Shown: positions 20,071-30,062, numbered from the stretch's first letter. The stretch: DNA of 64,000 nucleotides from Gulbenkiania mobilis (GCA_004346645.1 SMDA01000004.1:62001-126000); one strand, 5' to 3'. Numbers and translations are program-made. The notes: generated by a model from the sequence alone, not told the origin.

Positions 20071-20888
20071 TTTCCCCGCAACGTCAGATACAGCGCACCG
20101 ATGCGCGGCCGGCTGTAGACCCACAGGCGTTGGCCGAACCACCCATCACGCCGGTCTTTGGTGACGATGCGGCCGATCTGCTCGGGGTCGGTGGTGGGCG
20201 TGTTGATGTGCTTGTCCACGGTGTAGAAATGCCGGAATCCGGCAGCGCGGGCCACGGCACGGTAGTCGTCGTCGAAATAGCCTTGGGGCCAGCACAGGTG
20301 GTCGCTCACCTCGCCCAGCCGCGCCTGCAGCGTAGCCCGGGAAGCGAACAGGTCTTCGGCCAACCTTTCGCGCTTTTCGGCCGCGGTCTGGCACAGTTTG
20401 TCCCAGCGGGCATGCTGGTGGGTGTGGCTATGGAACTCGAACGTCCCGGCCGCGCGCGCGGCCTCCACCTCGCTCCAGCGCATCATCACCTGGTCGTGGT
20501 CCCCTTCCGCCACGGCTCGCTTGCAGCCATTGTGGTCCGGCGTGGCAGGCAGCGCCATGCCGCTGTCGCTCACCGGACGCACGGGGCCTTCCCCCAGCCA
20601 GCCGGTGATGGCGAACAGCACGGCCCGCTGGCCATGCCGGGCCAGCACCGGATGGGCATACACCCAGTTGTCGAGATAGCCATCGTCGAAGGTGACGAGC
20701 ACGCTTTTGGCCGGCAGCGACTGTCCGGCCAGGAAGGCGGCCGCCTCGCGGCACCCCACAGTGGTCCAGCCGTGCTCGGCCAGCCAGCGCATGTGTGCTG
20801 CGAAGGTGGCGGGCGCCACCGTCACCAGCCCCGGCGAGGGGGAGACATGGTGGTACATCAGCACTGGCAGGGCACGCGCCGCCTTCAT
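20067..20888 (-). CDS. Polysaccharide deacetylase (carbohydrate esterase 4)
   Basis: A 273-residue NodB-homology protein. Motif 1, TFDDGYLDN (near residue 68), holds the catalytic base and metal aspartate; motif 2 is FHSHTHQHA (near 155) with the metal histidines; CWPQGYFD is motif 3. No signal peptide is visible, so a cytoplasmic N-deacetylase acting on a lipid-linked sugar or LPS precursor is plausible. It sits inside the glycosyltransferase operon with four-base overlaps on both sides. Confidence 0.85.
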   Translation of the reverse strand: MKAARALPVLMYHHVSPSPGLVTVAPATFAAHMRWLAEHGWTTVGCREAAAFLAGQSLPAKSVLVTFDDGYLDNWVYAHPVLARHGQRAVLFAITGWLGEGPVRPVSDSGMALPATPDHNGCKRAVAEGDHDQVMMRWSEVEAARAAGTFEFHSHTHQHARWDKLCQTAAEKRERLAEDLFASRATLQARLGEVSDHLCWPQGYFDDDYRAVARAAGFRHFYTVDKHINTPTTDPEQIGRIVTKDRRDGWFGQRLWVYSRPRIGALYLTLRGK

Positions 20889-21985
20889 CGTGCGCCCCGC
20901 TCGGCCAAAAGACGCCGGTACAGCATCAGCATGGCCGCACACATCGTTTCCACATGGAATACCGACGACACGAGCGCCCGGCTACGCTGGCCCATAGCAA
21001 GCCGCAGCGCATCGTCGCTCAGCAGGCGGATCACCGCCTCGGCCAGACTGTCGGCATCACCCGGGCGGATCAGAAGGCCGTTCTCGCCTTGACGCACTAC
21101 TTCGGGCACGCCGTCGACATCCGTGCCCACCACCGGCAGCCCCATGGCCATCGCCTCGATGTACGAGGTGCCGAGCGCTTCCTGCTCGGTGGGCAGGAGA
21201 AAGAGGTCACAGGCGGCCAGCACGTTGGCGATGTCGCGTCGCAGACCCAGCAGGTGGATGCGCGCCGTCAGGCCGGCCGCGGCAATCTGTGCCCGCAGGT
21301 TTTCCATCTGCGGCCCGTCTCCGGCAAAAACGAAATGGGTATCGGGGCAGGCGGCCAGAATGCGCGGAGCAGCCTCCACGATGAAGCGGTGGCCCTTCTT
21401 CATGCGCAGGATGGCCACGGTGCCCACCAGCGGTACATCGGCCGGGAGGTCCAACTCGGCCCGGAGGGTGGAGGGGCCGTCAAGCTGCATCGCCGCCGGA
21501 TCAATGCCGGTGTAGATGGTGGATACACGGTCGGCTGGTACCCCTTCGCTCATCAGGTAACGCCGCACATGCTCGCTCACGCTCACCACATGGTGTGGCA
21601 GCGTGGTGTAGGTAAAGCGGGAGGTCAGCGGCAGTGCCAGATGACGGGTGCGCACCACCAGCCGACCGGAGAGGCGCCCGGCCAGCCCGCCAAGGATGCT
21701 GTCACGCCCGCTATGGGTGTTCACCACATCGACCTGCTCGCGGCGGAACAGGGATGCCATGCGGGCCACGGCCGCCAGATCGACGCCGTTGCGCATGCGC
21801 ACCTCGAACACCTCCAGTCCGGCTTCGCGGGCACGTGCGGCAAACTTGGCCCCTGGCTGGCAGACCAGCATCATGCGGTGGCCCAACTTGGCCAGACCGA
21901 CCATTTCCTTGAAGGTGCGGTGCTCCTGTCCGCCCCAGCCGAGCGAGGACTCGGTGTGCGCGATGGTCAGCAGGCGCTCAGTCAT
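20885..21985 (-). CDS. Glycosyltransferase family 4
   Basis: A 366-residue GT4 enzyme. The N-terminal LLTIAHTESSLGWGGQEHRTFKEM, the central VSVSEHVRRYL, and the C-terminal VAILRMKKGHRFIVEA, FVFAGDGPQMENL and TEQEALGTSYIEAMAMGLPVVGT (E-x7-E) are all typical. The start at 21985 overlaps msbA by 8 nt and avoids a 29-residue upstream extension lying in msbA. It probably adds a core or O-chain sugar. Confidence 0.85.
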   Translation of the reverse strand: MTERLLTIAHTESSLGWGGQEHRTFKEMVGLAKLGHRMMLVCQPGAKFAARAREAGLEVFEVRMRNGVDLAAVARMASLFRREQVDVVNTHSGRDSILGGLAGRLSGRLVVRTRHLALPLTSRFTYTTLPHHVVSVSEHVRRYLMSEGVPADRVSTIYTGIDPAAMQLDGPSTLRAELDLPADVPLVGTVAILRMKKGHRFIVEAAPRILAACPDTHFVFAGDGPQMENLRAQIAAAGLTARIHLLGLRRDIANVLAACDLFLLPTEQEALGTSYIEAMAMGLPVVGTDVDGVPEVVRQGENGLLIRPGDADSLAEAVIRLLSDDALRLAMGQRSRALVSSVFHVETMCAAMLMLYRRLLAERGAR

Positions 21986-23738
21986 GCTGCGGCTCCTTGA
22001 ACTGCAATCGGTGCAGGTTGGCATACAAGCCCTCCTGCGCCAGCAGTTCGGCATGGGTGCCGACTTCGGCAATCCGGCCCTGATGCATCACCACGATCCG
22101 GTCGGCGTTCTCGATGGTGGAAAGCCGGTGGGCGATCACGATGGTGGTACGGTTGCGCATCAGGCGCTCCAGTGCGGCCTGCACCAAGCGCTCGGACTGA
22201 GTGTCGAGCGCACTGGTGGCCTCGTCCAGGATCAGGATCGGCGCATTCTTGAGCAAAGCCCGGGCAATCGCCAGACGCTGGCGCTGCCCCCCCGAAAGCC
22301 GCGTCCCGTTCTCGCCGATCAGTGTGTCGAAACCTTCCGGCATCGCCTCGATGAACTCCAGCGCGTTTGCCGCGCGTGCGGCCTCGACGATGGCCTCGCG
22401 GCCGACCTCACCGATACGGCCATAGGCAATATTGGCGGCGATAGTGTCGTTGAACAGCACCACGTCCTGACTCACGAGGGCGATGTGGCTGCGCAGGCTG
22501 GCCAGGCGGATATCCGGCAGGGGCAAGCCATCCAAGAGGACCGTGCCTTCGGTCGGGGCATAAAACCGCGGAATCAGACTGACCAGTGTGGTCTTGCCAC
22601 TGCCGGACGAGCCGACCAGCGCAACGGTCTCACCGGGTCGCACCTCGAAGTCGATGTCGGTCAGTGCCTTGCGCTCGCCACCCGGATAGGCAAATGACAC
22701 CTTGCGGAACACCAGATGCCCCTGCGGCGAGGTCAGCCGGTGCTGGCCCTCGTCGGTCTCGCCCGGTTCGTCGAGAAAGGAGAACACACTCTCGGCCGCC
22801 GCCAGACCCTTCTGCAGCGACTGCGAAATGCTGGTGATACGCTTGACCGGCGCGAACAGCATCAGCATTGCGGTGAGGAAGGACATGAAGTCGCCCGCGG
22901 TAAAGGCGCCGGCATGGGCACGCATGGCCGCGAAGTAGAGGATCAGGGCCAGCGCGCAAGCAATGATGAGCTGGGTCAGTCCGGTGTTGGCCGAAGAGGC
23001 CGCGCTCTGCTTGACGGCATTGTGGCGGATGGCCTCCGCCGCACGCCCGAACCGTCCCGATTCGTAGTGCTCGCCACCATAGACCTTCACCACCCGCTGG
23101 CAGTCGATCGTCTCGCCCAAGATCTGCGTCATCTGGGCGATGTTCTGTTGGTTCTGGCGCGAAAGACCGCGCAACCGACGGCTGACCGAGCGCACGCACA
23201 GACTGACGATGGGCAACACAGCGAGGCAGATCATCGTCAATTGCCAGTCGGTATAGAGCAGCAGGCCCAGCAGCCCCAGCGCAGTGATGCCATCCTTCAC
23301 GGTCACGGTAATCACGTTGAAGCCCGCCTCGGTCACCAAGTTGACGTCGAAGGCGATGCGGGACAGAAGCCGGCCCGAGGCATTGTCATCGTAGTAATGC
23401 ACTGGCAGACGCACCAGCTTGGCAAACATCTCCTCGCGCAGCGTCTGGACCAGATGGCCCGTCAGCCAGCTGGAAGTGTACTCGTTGATGAAGCTGGTAA
23501 TGCCGCGCACCAGGAACAGGCCTACGATCGCCAGCGGGGTCCACACGATGGCAGAGGTATCCTTGTTGACGAAGCCGCCGTCGATCAGCGGCTTCATCAG
23601 CCGGGCAAAAGCAGGCTCGGTGGCGGCCGCGATGCTCATCGACACCAGCGAGACCAAGAATACCTTCCAGTACGGCCTCAGATAGCGCAACAGGCGCCGG
23701 TAGAGCGCAAAGCCGCTCATATCGGGTGAATGAACCAT
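21978..23738 (-). CDS. msbA: Lipid A export ATP-binding/permease MsbA
   Basis: Homodimeric ABC flippase that moves lipid A-core across the inner membrane. The 586-residue half-transporter has six membrane helices in residues 20-310. The nucleotide-binding domain has Walker A VGSSGSGKTT (near 377), the Q-loop SQDVVLF, signature RLSGGQRQRLAIARALL, Walker B ILILDEATSALD and the H-loop IVIAHRLST. The position inside the LPS block supports MsbA rather than a drug exporter. A second start at MSGFALYRR (23720) is possible. Confidence 0.93.
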   Translation of the reverse strand: MVHSPDMSGFALYRRLLRYLRPYWKVFLVSLVSMSIAAATEPAFARLMKPLIDGGFVNKDTSAIVWTPLAIVGLFLVRGITSFINEYTSSWLTGHLVQTLREEMFAKLVRLPVHYYDDNASGRLLSRIAFDVNLVTEAGFNVITVTVKDGITALGLLGLLLYTDWQLTMICLAVLPIVSLCVRSVSRRLRGLSRQNQQNIAQMTQILGETIDCQRVVKVYGGEHYESGRFGRAAEAIRHNAVKQSAASSANTGLTQLIIACALALILYFAAMRAHAGAFTAGDFMSFLTAMLMLFAPVKRITSISQSLQKGLAAAESVFSFLDEPGETDEGQHRLTSPQGHLVFRKVSFAYPGGERKALTDIDFEVRPGETVALVGSSGSGKTTLVSLIPRFYAPTEGTVLLDGLPLPDIRLASLRSHIALVSQDVVLFNDTIAANIAYGRIGEVGREAIVEAARAANALEFIEAMPEGFDTLIGENGTRLSGGQRQRLAIARALLKNAPILILDEATSALDTQSERLVQAALERLMRNRTTIVIAHRLSTIENADRIVVMHQGRIAEVGTHAELLAQEGLYANLHRLQFKEPQHD

Positions 23739-23798
23739 TGGGATTGTCTTGAAGCAAACGGTGAATTGTACCTTACAAGTCGAGGCGGTTTGCCACGG

Positions 23799-24920
23799 CT
23801 ACAAGAGGGTACGGTAACAGTCCAGCAACGCCTCGGCCATGGCCTCCAGCGTCAATGGTTCGGCGGTGGCGCGGGCCGCTTCGGCCAACCTTGGCCAATC
23901 GGCACGGCTTTGGCTCCACCGCGCCACCTGTGTGCCCAGCTTCGTCACGTCCAAGGCATCGCAGATCCAGCCGTTTTCGTCGTCCCGGATCAGCTCGGCC
24001 GCACCGCACTGCACGGTGGTAAAGACGGGCAGGCCGCAGGCAAGCGCCTCCACGCACACATTGGGGAAAGGGTCGTACAGCGTGGGCAGGATAAAGGCAT
24101 CGGCCATGCCGTAGAAGGGCCGCACATCCTTCTGCGCCCCAGCAAAGCGCACGCGTCCCGCCACACCCAGGCTTTCGGCCAACCCCTGATAGCGGCCCGC
24201 ATGCTTGTCATGGCCGACCACGACCAGCCAGGCCTGTGGTGCGGCCACCAGCGCCTGCAGGGCTCGCGCCACGCCCTTGCGTTCGAAACCGGAGCCCACG
24301 TATACCAGGAGCGCGGCCTCTTCTGGCACCCTCAGGGCTTGCCGCTGCGCCTGACGATGCAGGGCACGCAGGCTCGGATGGAAACGCACGGTATCCACCC
24401 CGTTGTAGATCACCACGCTCTTGTGTGCGGGCAGGCCGAAGTACTGCTCCAGCTCGGTCTGCACCATGCGCGAATTGCAGATCACCCGTTTGAGGTTCGG
24501 ATGCAGGAACATTCGCCGCTCGGCCCACTGCACATAAGCATGGTAAGGGTTGAGTGCCAGCGCCCAGCGCCCGGCCGCCGTGAGCGTGCGGCGGCGCAGC
24601 GCCAGCCAGTGCCGGTGCACCCCGTCACCCGCGCGATAGACATGGCACCCGGGAATGCGTTCGTGCGACTGCACCAGATCGAACCCTGCCCTTTCCCAAA
24701 GGCGCCGGGCGGCCAGGGCAAAGCCCCAGTCACGCCACACATTACCCAGATAGAAGGGGTCGGCCTTCAGTGCCCGGATGCCTTCGAGCGTCTCCCACCG
24801 GCGGGCGATCAGGCTCACCTCCACCGAGCCGGTAGCCGACAGGGCGGTGAGCGCCCGGCTGACAAAGCGTTCCGCGCCGCCGGCCGGGTTGTACTTTTGC
24901 CGCACGATGGCCAGCCGCAT
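23799..24920 (-). CDS. waaG: LPS core glycosyltransferase, WaaG-like (GT4)
   Basis: A 373-residue GT4 enzyme close in length to WaaG (374), which adds the first glucose to heptose II of the LPS core. It begins MRLAIVRQKYNPAGGAERF, shows ICNSRMVQTELEQYFG and VIYNGVDTVRFHP in the middle, and LVYVGSGFERKGVARAL and DPFPNVCVEALACGLPVFTT (E-x7-E) in the donor domain. It directly follows a WaaQ-type gene with a one-base overlap of stop and start, the same order as enterobacterial waaQG. The sugar donor here is not proven. Confidence 0.75.
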   Translation of the reverse strand: MRLAIVRQKYNPAGGAERFVSRALTALSATGSVEVSLIARRWETLEGIRALKADPFYLGNVWRDWGFALAARRLWERAGFDLVQSHERIPGCHVYRAGDGVHRHWLALRRRTLTAAGRWALALNPYHAYVQWAERRMFLHPNLKRVICNSRMVQTELEQYFGLPAHKSVVIYNGVDTVRFHPSLRALHRQAQRQALRVPEEAALLVYVGSGFERKGVARALQALVAAPQAWLVVVGHDKHAGRYQGLAESLGVAGRVRFAGAQKDVRPFYGMADAFILPTLYDPFPNVCVEALACGLPVFTTVQCGAAELIRDDENGWICDALDVTKLGTQVARWSQSRADWPRLAEAARATAEPLTLEAMAEALLDCYRTLL

Positions 24921-26008
24921 CACGCCTCCTCTCCGTCCGGCCACAGCGCCTCGCAGGCGGCCAGCACCGCTTCGGGCACGATGGTGTCGATGCACTCGCT
25001 GCGCTTGCCCCCGCCACAGCCATCCTTGCCGCATGGCCGACAGCTGAAGGGCTGGGTGAGGATGCGATGCGGCACTTGCCACGGCCCCCACTCCACCTCG
25101 CCCGAAGGTCCGAAGAGCGCCACGGTCGGCACGCCGGTGGCTGCCGCCAGATGCATCGGCACCGAGTCCATGCCCACGAACAGGCGAGCCGAGGCAATGG
25201 CAGCCCCCAGCTCCTTCAGGCTGAGCTGTCCGGCCAGGCTGACGACCGGGCGGGCCAGGCGGGCGAGGATGCCTTCCACGCATTGCATCTCCTCGGCCGA
25301 CGGCGCAGCGGTCAGCACTACCGGAATGCCGCGAGCGGTGAGCAGATCGATGAAAGCGGCCATCCGTTCGGTCGGCCAGGTCTTGAACATCCAGCGCGAG
25401 GTGGGATGTACGAGCAGGTAGCCACCCGGCCAGACGCCCTGGGCCTGCAACAGCCCCTCCACCCGGCTGCGGGCTGCGGCATCGGCCACGAAGACCAGGC
25501 GCCGTTCCTGTGGCAAGGGCTGCAGGCCCAGCCGACGCAAGGCGTCCAGATGGGTCTCTACCGTGTGGCGACGGTTTCCGCCCACCACGGCATAGCGATG
25601 CGTGAAGCTGCGCGCGAAAAACTTGCCGAAGGGGCCAGCAGGCGCCACGGCCCAGCGCGGACGCAACCAGCGGGTCAGCCAGGCACCGCGTTTATGGTTG
25701 GTCAGATGGATGACCAGATCGTACTGTCGGGCACGCAGTGCGCGCAGCACGGCCCACTCCGCCCGCAGCTGACCGACCGGGCCCAGCGCCTTCCAGCGCC
25801 GGTCGATGGTGAACAGGCGGTCAAGCGCCGGATGGTCCGACAGCATCTCGCGCGTATCGTGGTAGACGAGCGCATCCACCTCGATACCGGGCACATGGTT
25901 TTTCAGGACCGTCAGCACCGGCGAGGTCAGCAGCACATCGCCGTGATGGCGCAGCTTGATGACCAACACACGGCGCACGGCGGAAAAGTCGATGGCGTCC
26001 TTGAGCAT
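24920..26008 (-). CDS. waaQ: LPS heptosyltransferase III-like protein
   Basis: A 362-residue GT9 enzyme with RRVLVIKLRHHGDVLLTSPVLTVLK near residue 14 and the HPTSRWMFKTWP motif (near 193) that I associate with the RfaQ/WaaQ subgroup. The donor motif is ARLFVGMDSVPMHLAAATGVPTVALFGPSGE near 280. WaaQ adds a side-chain heptose to the inner core. The first ATG considered (26044) overlaps ptsI; the start at 26008 (MLKDAIDF) is preferred. It heads the LPS gene block after ptsI. Confidence 0.78.
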   Translation of the reverse strand: MLKDAIDFSAVRRVLVIKLRHHGDVLLTSPVLTVLKNHVPGIEVDALVYHDTREMLSDHPALDRLFTIDRRWKALGPVGQLRAEWAVLRALRARQYDLVIHLTNHKRGAWLTRWLRPRWAVAPAGPFGKFFARSFTHRYAVVGGNRRHTVETHLDALRRLGLQPLPQERRLVFVADAAARSRVEGLLQAQGVWPGGYLLVHPTSRWMFKTWPTERMAAFIDLLTARGIPVVLTAAPSAEEMQCVEGILARLARPVVSLAGQLSLKELGAAIASARLFVGMDSVPMHLAAATGVPTVALFGPSGEVEWGPWQVPHRILTQPFSCRPCGKDGCGGGKRSECIDTIVPEAVLAACEALWPDGEEA

Positions 26009-26024
26009 GAAGAAAAAAGCCGGG

Positions 26025-27764
26025 TCAGGTACCCGGCAGTGCATTCAGTTGGTTCAGCAGGTCGGCAATTCTATCAGGGTCTTCGGTGCGCAGCATGCGC
26101 GCCGCCAGCGGGCTGACCTCGTCCAGATGCGTAGCCAGCACCTGCTGCTTGACCGCCAGGATATTGGCCGGGTGCATGGAAAAGCGCCGCAGGCCAATGC
26201 CGAGCAGCATGCGGGTCAGCTTCGGGTCCCCCGCCATCTCGCCACACACCGAGACGGGGATGTTGGCCTTGTTAGCGGTCTTGATCGTGTGGCCGATGAG
26301 CTTGAGGACCGCCGGATGCACGGGATCGTACAGATGGCTGACCGCGTCGTCGTTGCGGTCGATCGCCAGGGTGTACTGGATCAAATCGTTGGTGCCGATC
26401 GACAGAAAGTCGACATGCCGCACGAAGCTGCCCACCACCAGCGCCGCCGAGGGAATCTCAATCATGGCGCCCACCTCCACCTTGGGGGCCATCGGCACGT
26501 TCTCCGCAGCAAGCTCCTCGCGCGCCAGTGCAAGCTGGGCCAGTGACTGGCGCAGTTCGGGCAGGCAGTTGACCATGGGGAACAGGATGCGGATCTGACC
26601 ATAGGCCGAGGCACGCAGCAATGCCCGCAATTGGGCACGGAACATCAACGGTTCGGCCAGGCACAGCCGGATACCGGTGAGGCCCAAGGCCGGATTGTCG
26701 GCCACGCCATGGTTGAGCCATTTGGGATTCTTGTCCGCCCCCAGATCCATGGTGCGCACCGTCACCGGCTGTCCCTTCAGGGCCTCGGCCACCGTGCGGT
26801 AGGCTTCGAACTGCTCGTCCTCCGAAGGCAAGGTGTCGCGCCCCAAGAACAGGAACTCGCTACGGAAAAGTCCCACGCCCATCGCCCCCGAGCGCTTCAC
26901 ATCCTCGACATCCTTGGGCAGCTCGATGTTGGCCACCAGCTCGATCGGCGTGCCGTCGCGTGTCTTGGCCACCCCCTTGCGCAGCGAGGACAGCTTGCGC
27001 CGCGCATCCCGCCATGCCCGCTGGCGGCGGCGGTACTCGCTCAGCACGGTTTCCTCGGGGTTGATGATCACCACCCCCTGCTGACCGTCGACGATCACCA
27101 TTTCGTCCTGGCGCATCAGCTCGCGCGCATGATGCAGGGCGATGACCGAAGGCATGTCTAGACTACGGCCGAGGATGGCGGTGTGGCTGGTGGCGCCGCC
27201 CACGTCGGTGACGAAGGCAGCGAAGTTGGAATCTTTGAAATAGACCATGTCGGCCGGGGACAGGTCGTGCGCCACCAGGATCACGTCCTCGAGCAGACTG
27301 GTCACGGGCGGCAGGTCGGACGCACTGCCGTCCAGGTTCTTGAACACCCGTTCCACCACCTGCAGGATGTCGTGCTTGCGCTCGCGCAGGTAGGTTTCCT
27401 CGATGGCATCGAACTGGGCCACCAGCGCATCGCACTGGGTCTTGAGAGCCCACTCGGCATTGCAGCGCTGGCTGGCGATGATGTCGCGCGGCTCGCGTGT
27501 CAGAGTAATGTCCGAGAGCAGCATGATGTGCAGCGAGAGGAAGGCGCCCAGCTCCGCCGGCGCGTTCTCGGGAATGCTGCCCCACAGCATTTCCAGCTCC
27601 TTGCGCGTGGCCCGAATCGCCTCGTCGAAGCGTGCGACCTCGGCCGGCACGTCCTCCTCGTCGATGCTGTAATGGACCACGTCCTCCATGCTGTGCAGCA
27701 CCAGATGGGCCCGGCCGATGGCGATGCCGCCACCGATCGGCACGCCGTGCAGGATGATGCTCAA
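26025..27764 (-). CDS. ptsI: PTS enzyme I (phosphoenolpyruvate-protein phosphotransferase)
   Basis: Takes phosphate from PEP and passes it to HPr. The 579-residue protein has the phospho-histidine at H194 in GGATSHTAILGRS, the PEP-binding barrel with GLFRSEFLFLGRD and LRASAYGQIRILFPMV, and the catalytic cysteine in VSVCGEMAGD near 505. It is 42 nt downstream of ptsH. No EIIB/EIIC is in view, so here it more likely feeds a regulatory relay than sugar import. Confidence 0.95.
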   Translation of the reverse strand: MSIILHGVPIGGGIAIGRAHLVLHSMEDVVHYSIDEEDVPAEVARFDEAIRATRKELEMLWGSIPENAPAELGAFLSLHIMLLSDITLTREPRDIIASQRCNAEWALKTQCDALVAQFDAIEETYLRERKHDILQVVERVFKNLDGSASDLPPVTSLLEDVILVAHDLSPADMVYFKDSNFAAFVTDVGGATSHTAILGRSLDMPSVIALHHARELMRQDEMVIVDGQQGVVIINPEETVLSEYRRRQRAWRDARRKLSSLRKGVAKTRDGTPIELVANIELPKDVEDVKRSGAMGVGLFRSEFLFLGRDTLPSEDEQFEAYRTVAEALKGQPVTVRTMDLGADKNPKWLNHGVADNPALGLTGIRLCLAEPLMFRAQLRALLRASAYGQIRILFPMVNCLPELRQSLAQLALAREELAAENVPMAPKVEVGAMIEIPSAALVVGSFVRHVDFLSIGTNDLIQYTLAIDRNDDAVSHLYDPVHPAVLKLIGHTIKTANKANIPVSVCGEMAGDPKLTRMLLGIGLRRFSMHPANILAVKQQVLATHLDEVSPLAARMLRTEDPDRIADLLNQLNALPGT

Positions 27765-27806
27765 CGCGCTGTTCCTCCCTCGTGGGCCGCTTCGCTGCGG
27801 CCTTGC

Positions 27807-28076
27807 TTATTCTGCTTCGTCGAAACGGTTGGCGATCAGTTCCACCAGGGCGGCCATCGCCTCTTCTTCGTCCGGCCCGTTCACTTCCAGTTCGATGGTG
27901 GCCCCCTTGCCGGCCGCCAGCATCATCACCCCCATGATGCTCTTGCCGTTGACCCGGCGTCCGTTGCGGGTGATCCAGATCTCGCTCTTGAAGCGGCTGG
28001 AGAGTTGCGTGAACTTGCTCGACGCACGAGCGTGCAGCCCGAGCTTGTTGATGATGTCTACCTGTCTGTTAAGCAT
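27807..28076 (-). CDS. ptsH: PTS phosphocarrier HPr
   Basis: Small phosphocarrier, 89 residues. H15 in LGLHARASSK is the PEP-dependent phosphorylation site, and S46 in NGKSIMGVMML matches the regulatory serine targeted by HPr kinase, which betaproteobacteria commonly carry. The start overlaps the EIIA stop by 8 nt. Confidence 0.95.
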   Translation of the reverse strand: MLNRQVDIINKLGLHARASSKFTQLSSRFKSEIWITRNGRRVNGKSIMGVMMLAAGKGATIELEVNGPDEEEAMAALVELIANRFDEAE

Positions 28077-28473
28077 GGTCCGTGGTTCCGGGAAGAATAT
28101 AGAACACCCCTTCGAGGCCGCCGGTGATCGCCTTGCTGACCACCAGGTCCAACGTGTAGCTGCTGTAGCACAGCGCGCGCACCAGCATCGGCAGACTGGC
28201 TCCGGCCACGGCCTCCACGCGGCCGGCGTCGATCAGCCGACTGGCAATGTTGGACGGCGTGCCACCGTACATGTCGGTGAGCACCAGCACGCCGCTGCCG
28301 TCGTCCAGCCGGCCGACCAAGTCACGTGCCTCGGCCAGCTTGCAGTCGGGGTCCTCGTGTTTTTCGATGCCGAGCACGGCAAGGTTTTCGGGCTGTCGCC
28401 CCAGAATGTGTTGTGCGCCCTCGGCCAGGCTCTCTCCGAGCCGGCCGTGGGAAATGACGAGTACACCCACCAT
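28069..28473 (-). CDS. PTS EIIA component, mannose family
   Basis: A 134-residue single-domain EIIA-Man protein. It begins MVGVLVISHGRLGESL with the active-site histidine at residue 9, and shows VLVLTDMYGGTPSNIA near residue 65, the family's phosphate-site loop. The longer upstream frame is rejected because this methionine matches family starts. Operon order EIIA-HPr-EI with no permease is typical of regulatory PTS branches in betaproteobacteria, often next to hprK and rapZ, which are not in view here. Confidence 0.9.
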   Translation of the reverse strand: MVGVLVISHGRLGESLAEGAQHILGRQPENLAVLGIEKHEDPDCKLAEARDLVGRLDDGSGVLVLTDMYGGTPSNIASRLIDAGRVEAVAGASLPMLVRALCYSSYTLDLVVSKAITGGLEGVFYILPGTTDHA

Positions 28474-28547
28474 GGGAATTCGCTCTCTTACCGTCCGCAA
28501 GTCTAGACTGGCGCCCTGCCGCCTCTTCCGGGTGCGGCCGCGCCGAT

Positions 28548-29942
28548 TCAGGCATCCTCGGCCGCCGGTCGATACCACGCCAGCTTTTCGGCCAACCCGA
28601 CCACTTCCCCGACGATGATCAGGGCGGGTGATGCCACACCATGCCGCGCGATCAGTCCGGGCAGCGTGGCCAGCGTTCCGGTCACCGTGCGCTGGCGTTC
28701 GGTGGTGGCCCACTCTACCACTGCTGCAGGCGTTGTGGCGGGTTTGCCGTGGGTGACGAAGGCCTCACACAGTTCGGCGGCCATCGCCAGGCCCATGTAC
28801 ACCACCACCGTCTGCCCCGACCGGGTGAGTGCCGGCCAATCCAGGTCCAGCACGCCATCCTTGCGGTGGCCGGTGACGAATACCACCGATTGCGCATGGT
28901 CCCGGTGGGTGAGCGGGATACCAGCGTAGGCCGCCGCCCCACTGGCCGAAGTGATACCGGGCACCACTTCGAACGGGATGCGGTGCGCGGCCAGGGTCTC
29001 GATCTCCTCGCCGCCGCGCCCGAAAGTGAAGGGATCCCCCCCCTTGAGGCGCAGCACGCGCTTGCCTTCCTGCGCCAGCCGTACCATCAGGGCGTTGATG
29101 TCCTCCTGCGGCAGAGTGTGTTTCGCACGCGCCTTGCCCACGTCGATGCGTTCTGCATCACGCCGTACCAGTTCCAGAAGCTCGGGCGCCACCAACCGGT
29201 CATACAGCACCACATCCGACTGCTGCATCAGTCGCAGGGCACGGAAGGTGAGCAGATCGGGATTGCCGGGCCCGGCACCCACCAGGTACACCGCGCCCTC
29301 GGGCCGGTCGGAGGCACTGGCGAGCCGTTCCAGGAAGGCCGCCTCGGCACGCTGCTCGTTGCCGGCCATCACGTCTTCGGCCAACGGCCCCTCCAGCACC
29401 GATTCCCAGAACATCCGCCGCGCTTCCACCTCGGCAAACCGGGCCTTCACCACATCACGGAAGCGTGCCGCAAATCGGGCCAGGCGGCCGAACCCCGCGG
29501 GGATCAGGCTTTCCAGACGGGCACGCACCAGCCGTGCCAACACCGGTACACCGCCTCCGGTGGAGACGGCGATCACCAGGGGCGAGCGGTCGATGATAGC
29601 CGGCGTGATGTAGGTGGATAGCGCCGGATCGTCCACGACGTTGACCGGAATGCCGGCGGTCTGGGCTGCCTCCGAGACGGTGCGGTTGACCTCGCGCAGG
29701 TTGGTGGCGGCCACAACCAGACGTTGCCCGGACACCAACGCGTCCGCGAACGGCTGACACAGGTGGGCACAGGCCCCCTCCTCTACCAGCGCGGCCAGCT
29801 CGGGCACGACGTCGGGCGCCACCACGGTCAGGCGCGCCCCGGCGGCCAGCAGCAGCCTTACCTTGCGCAGCGCCACCTCACCGCCGCCCACCACCAGACA
29901 AGGCGCCCCGCGTAAATCAAGAAAAATCGGGAAATAATCCAT
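28548..29942 (-). CDS. cysG: Siroheme synthase (trifunctional)
   Basis: Makes siroheme for sulfite/nitrite reductase from uroporphyrinogen III. The N-terminal precorrin-2 dehydrogenase/ferrochelatase half (1-215) has the NAD site [13 protein letters not shown] and [20 protein letters not shown]. The C-terminal methyltransferase half has [15 protein letters not shown] (near 218), [18 protein letters not shown] and [22 protein letters not shown]. The 464-residue length equals that of enterobacterial CysG, so the enzyme is complete. A repeat copy at 28587 lies near the C-terminus. Confidence 0.96.
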   Translation of the reverse strand: MDYFPIFLDLRGAPCLVVGGGEVALRKVRLLLAAGARLTVVAPDVVPELAALVEEGACAHLCQPFADALVSGQRLVVAATNLREVNRTVSEAAQTAGIPVNVVDDPALSTYITPAIIDRSPLVIAVSTGGGVPVLARLVRARLESLIPAGFGRLARFAARFRDVVKARFAEVEARRMFWESVLEGPLAEDVMAGNEQRAEAAFLERLASASDRPEGAVYLVGAGPGNPDLLTFRALRLMQQSDVVLYDRLVAPELLELVRRDAERIDVGKARAKHTLPQEDINALMVRLAQEGKRVLRLKGGDPFTFGRGGEEIETLAAHRIPFEVVPGITSASGAAAYAGIPLTHRDHAQSVVFVTGHRKDGVLDLDWPALTRSGQTVVVYMGLAMAAELCEAFVTHGKPATTPAAVVEWATTERQRTVTGTLATLPGLIARHGVASPALIIVGEVVGLAEKLAWYRPAAEDA

Positions 29943-30062
29943 GACAGCCCGTGTCCGCTACGATGCGGCAAGCATACTGGATTTGCCCGGCAAAAACGAA
30001 GCGCAAATCGGTCTAAGCTTAGAGAAGGAGCGGCCTCTGCCGGGCACACTGTGTGTCGGCAG

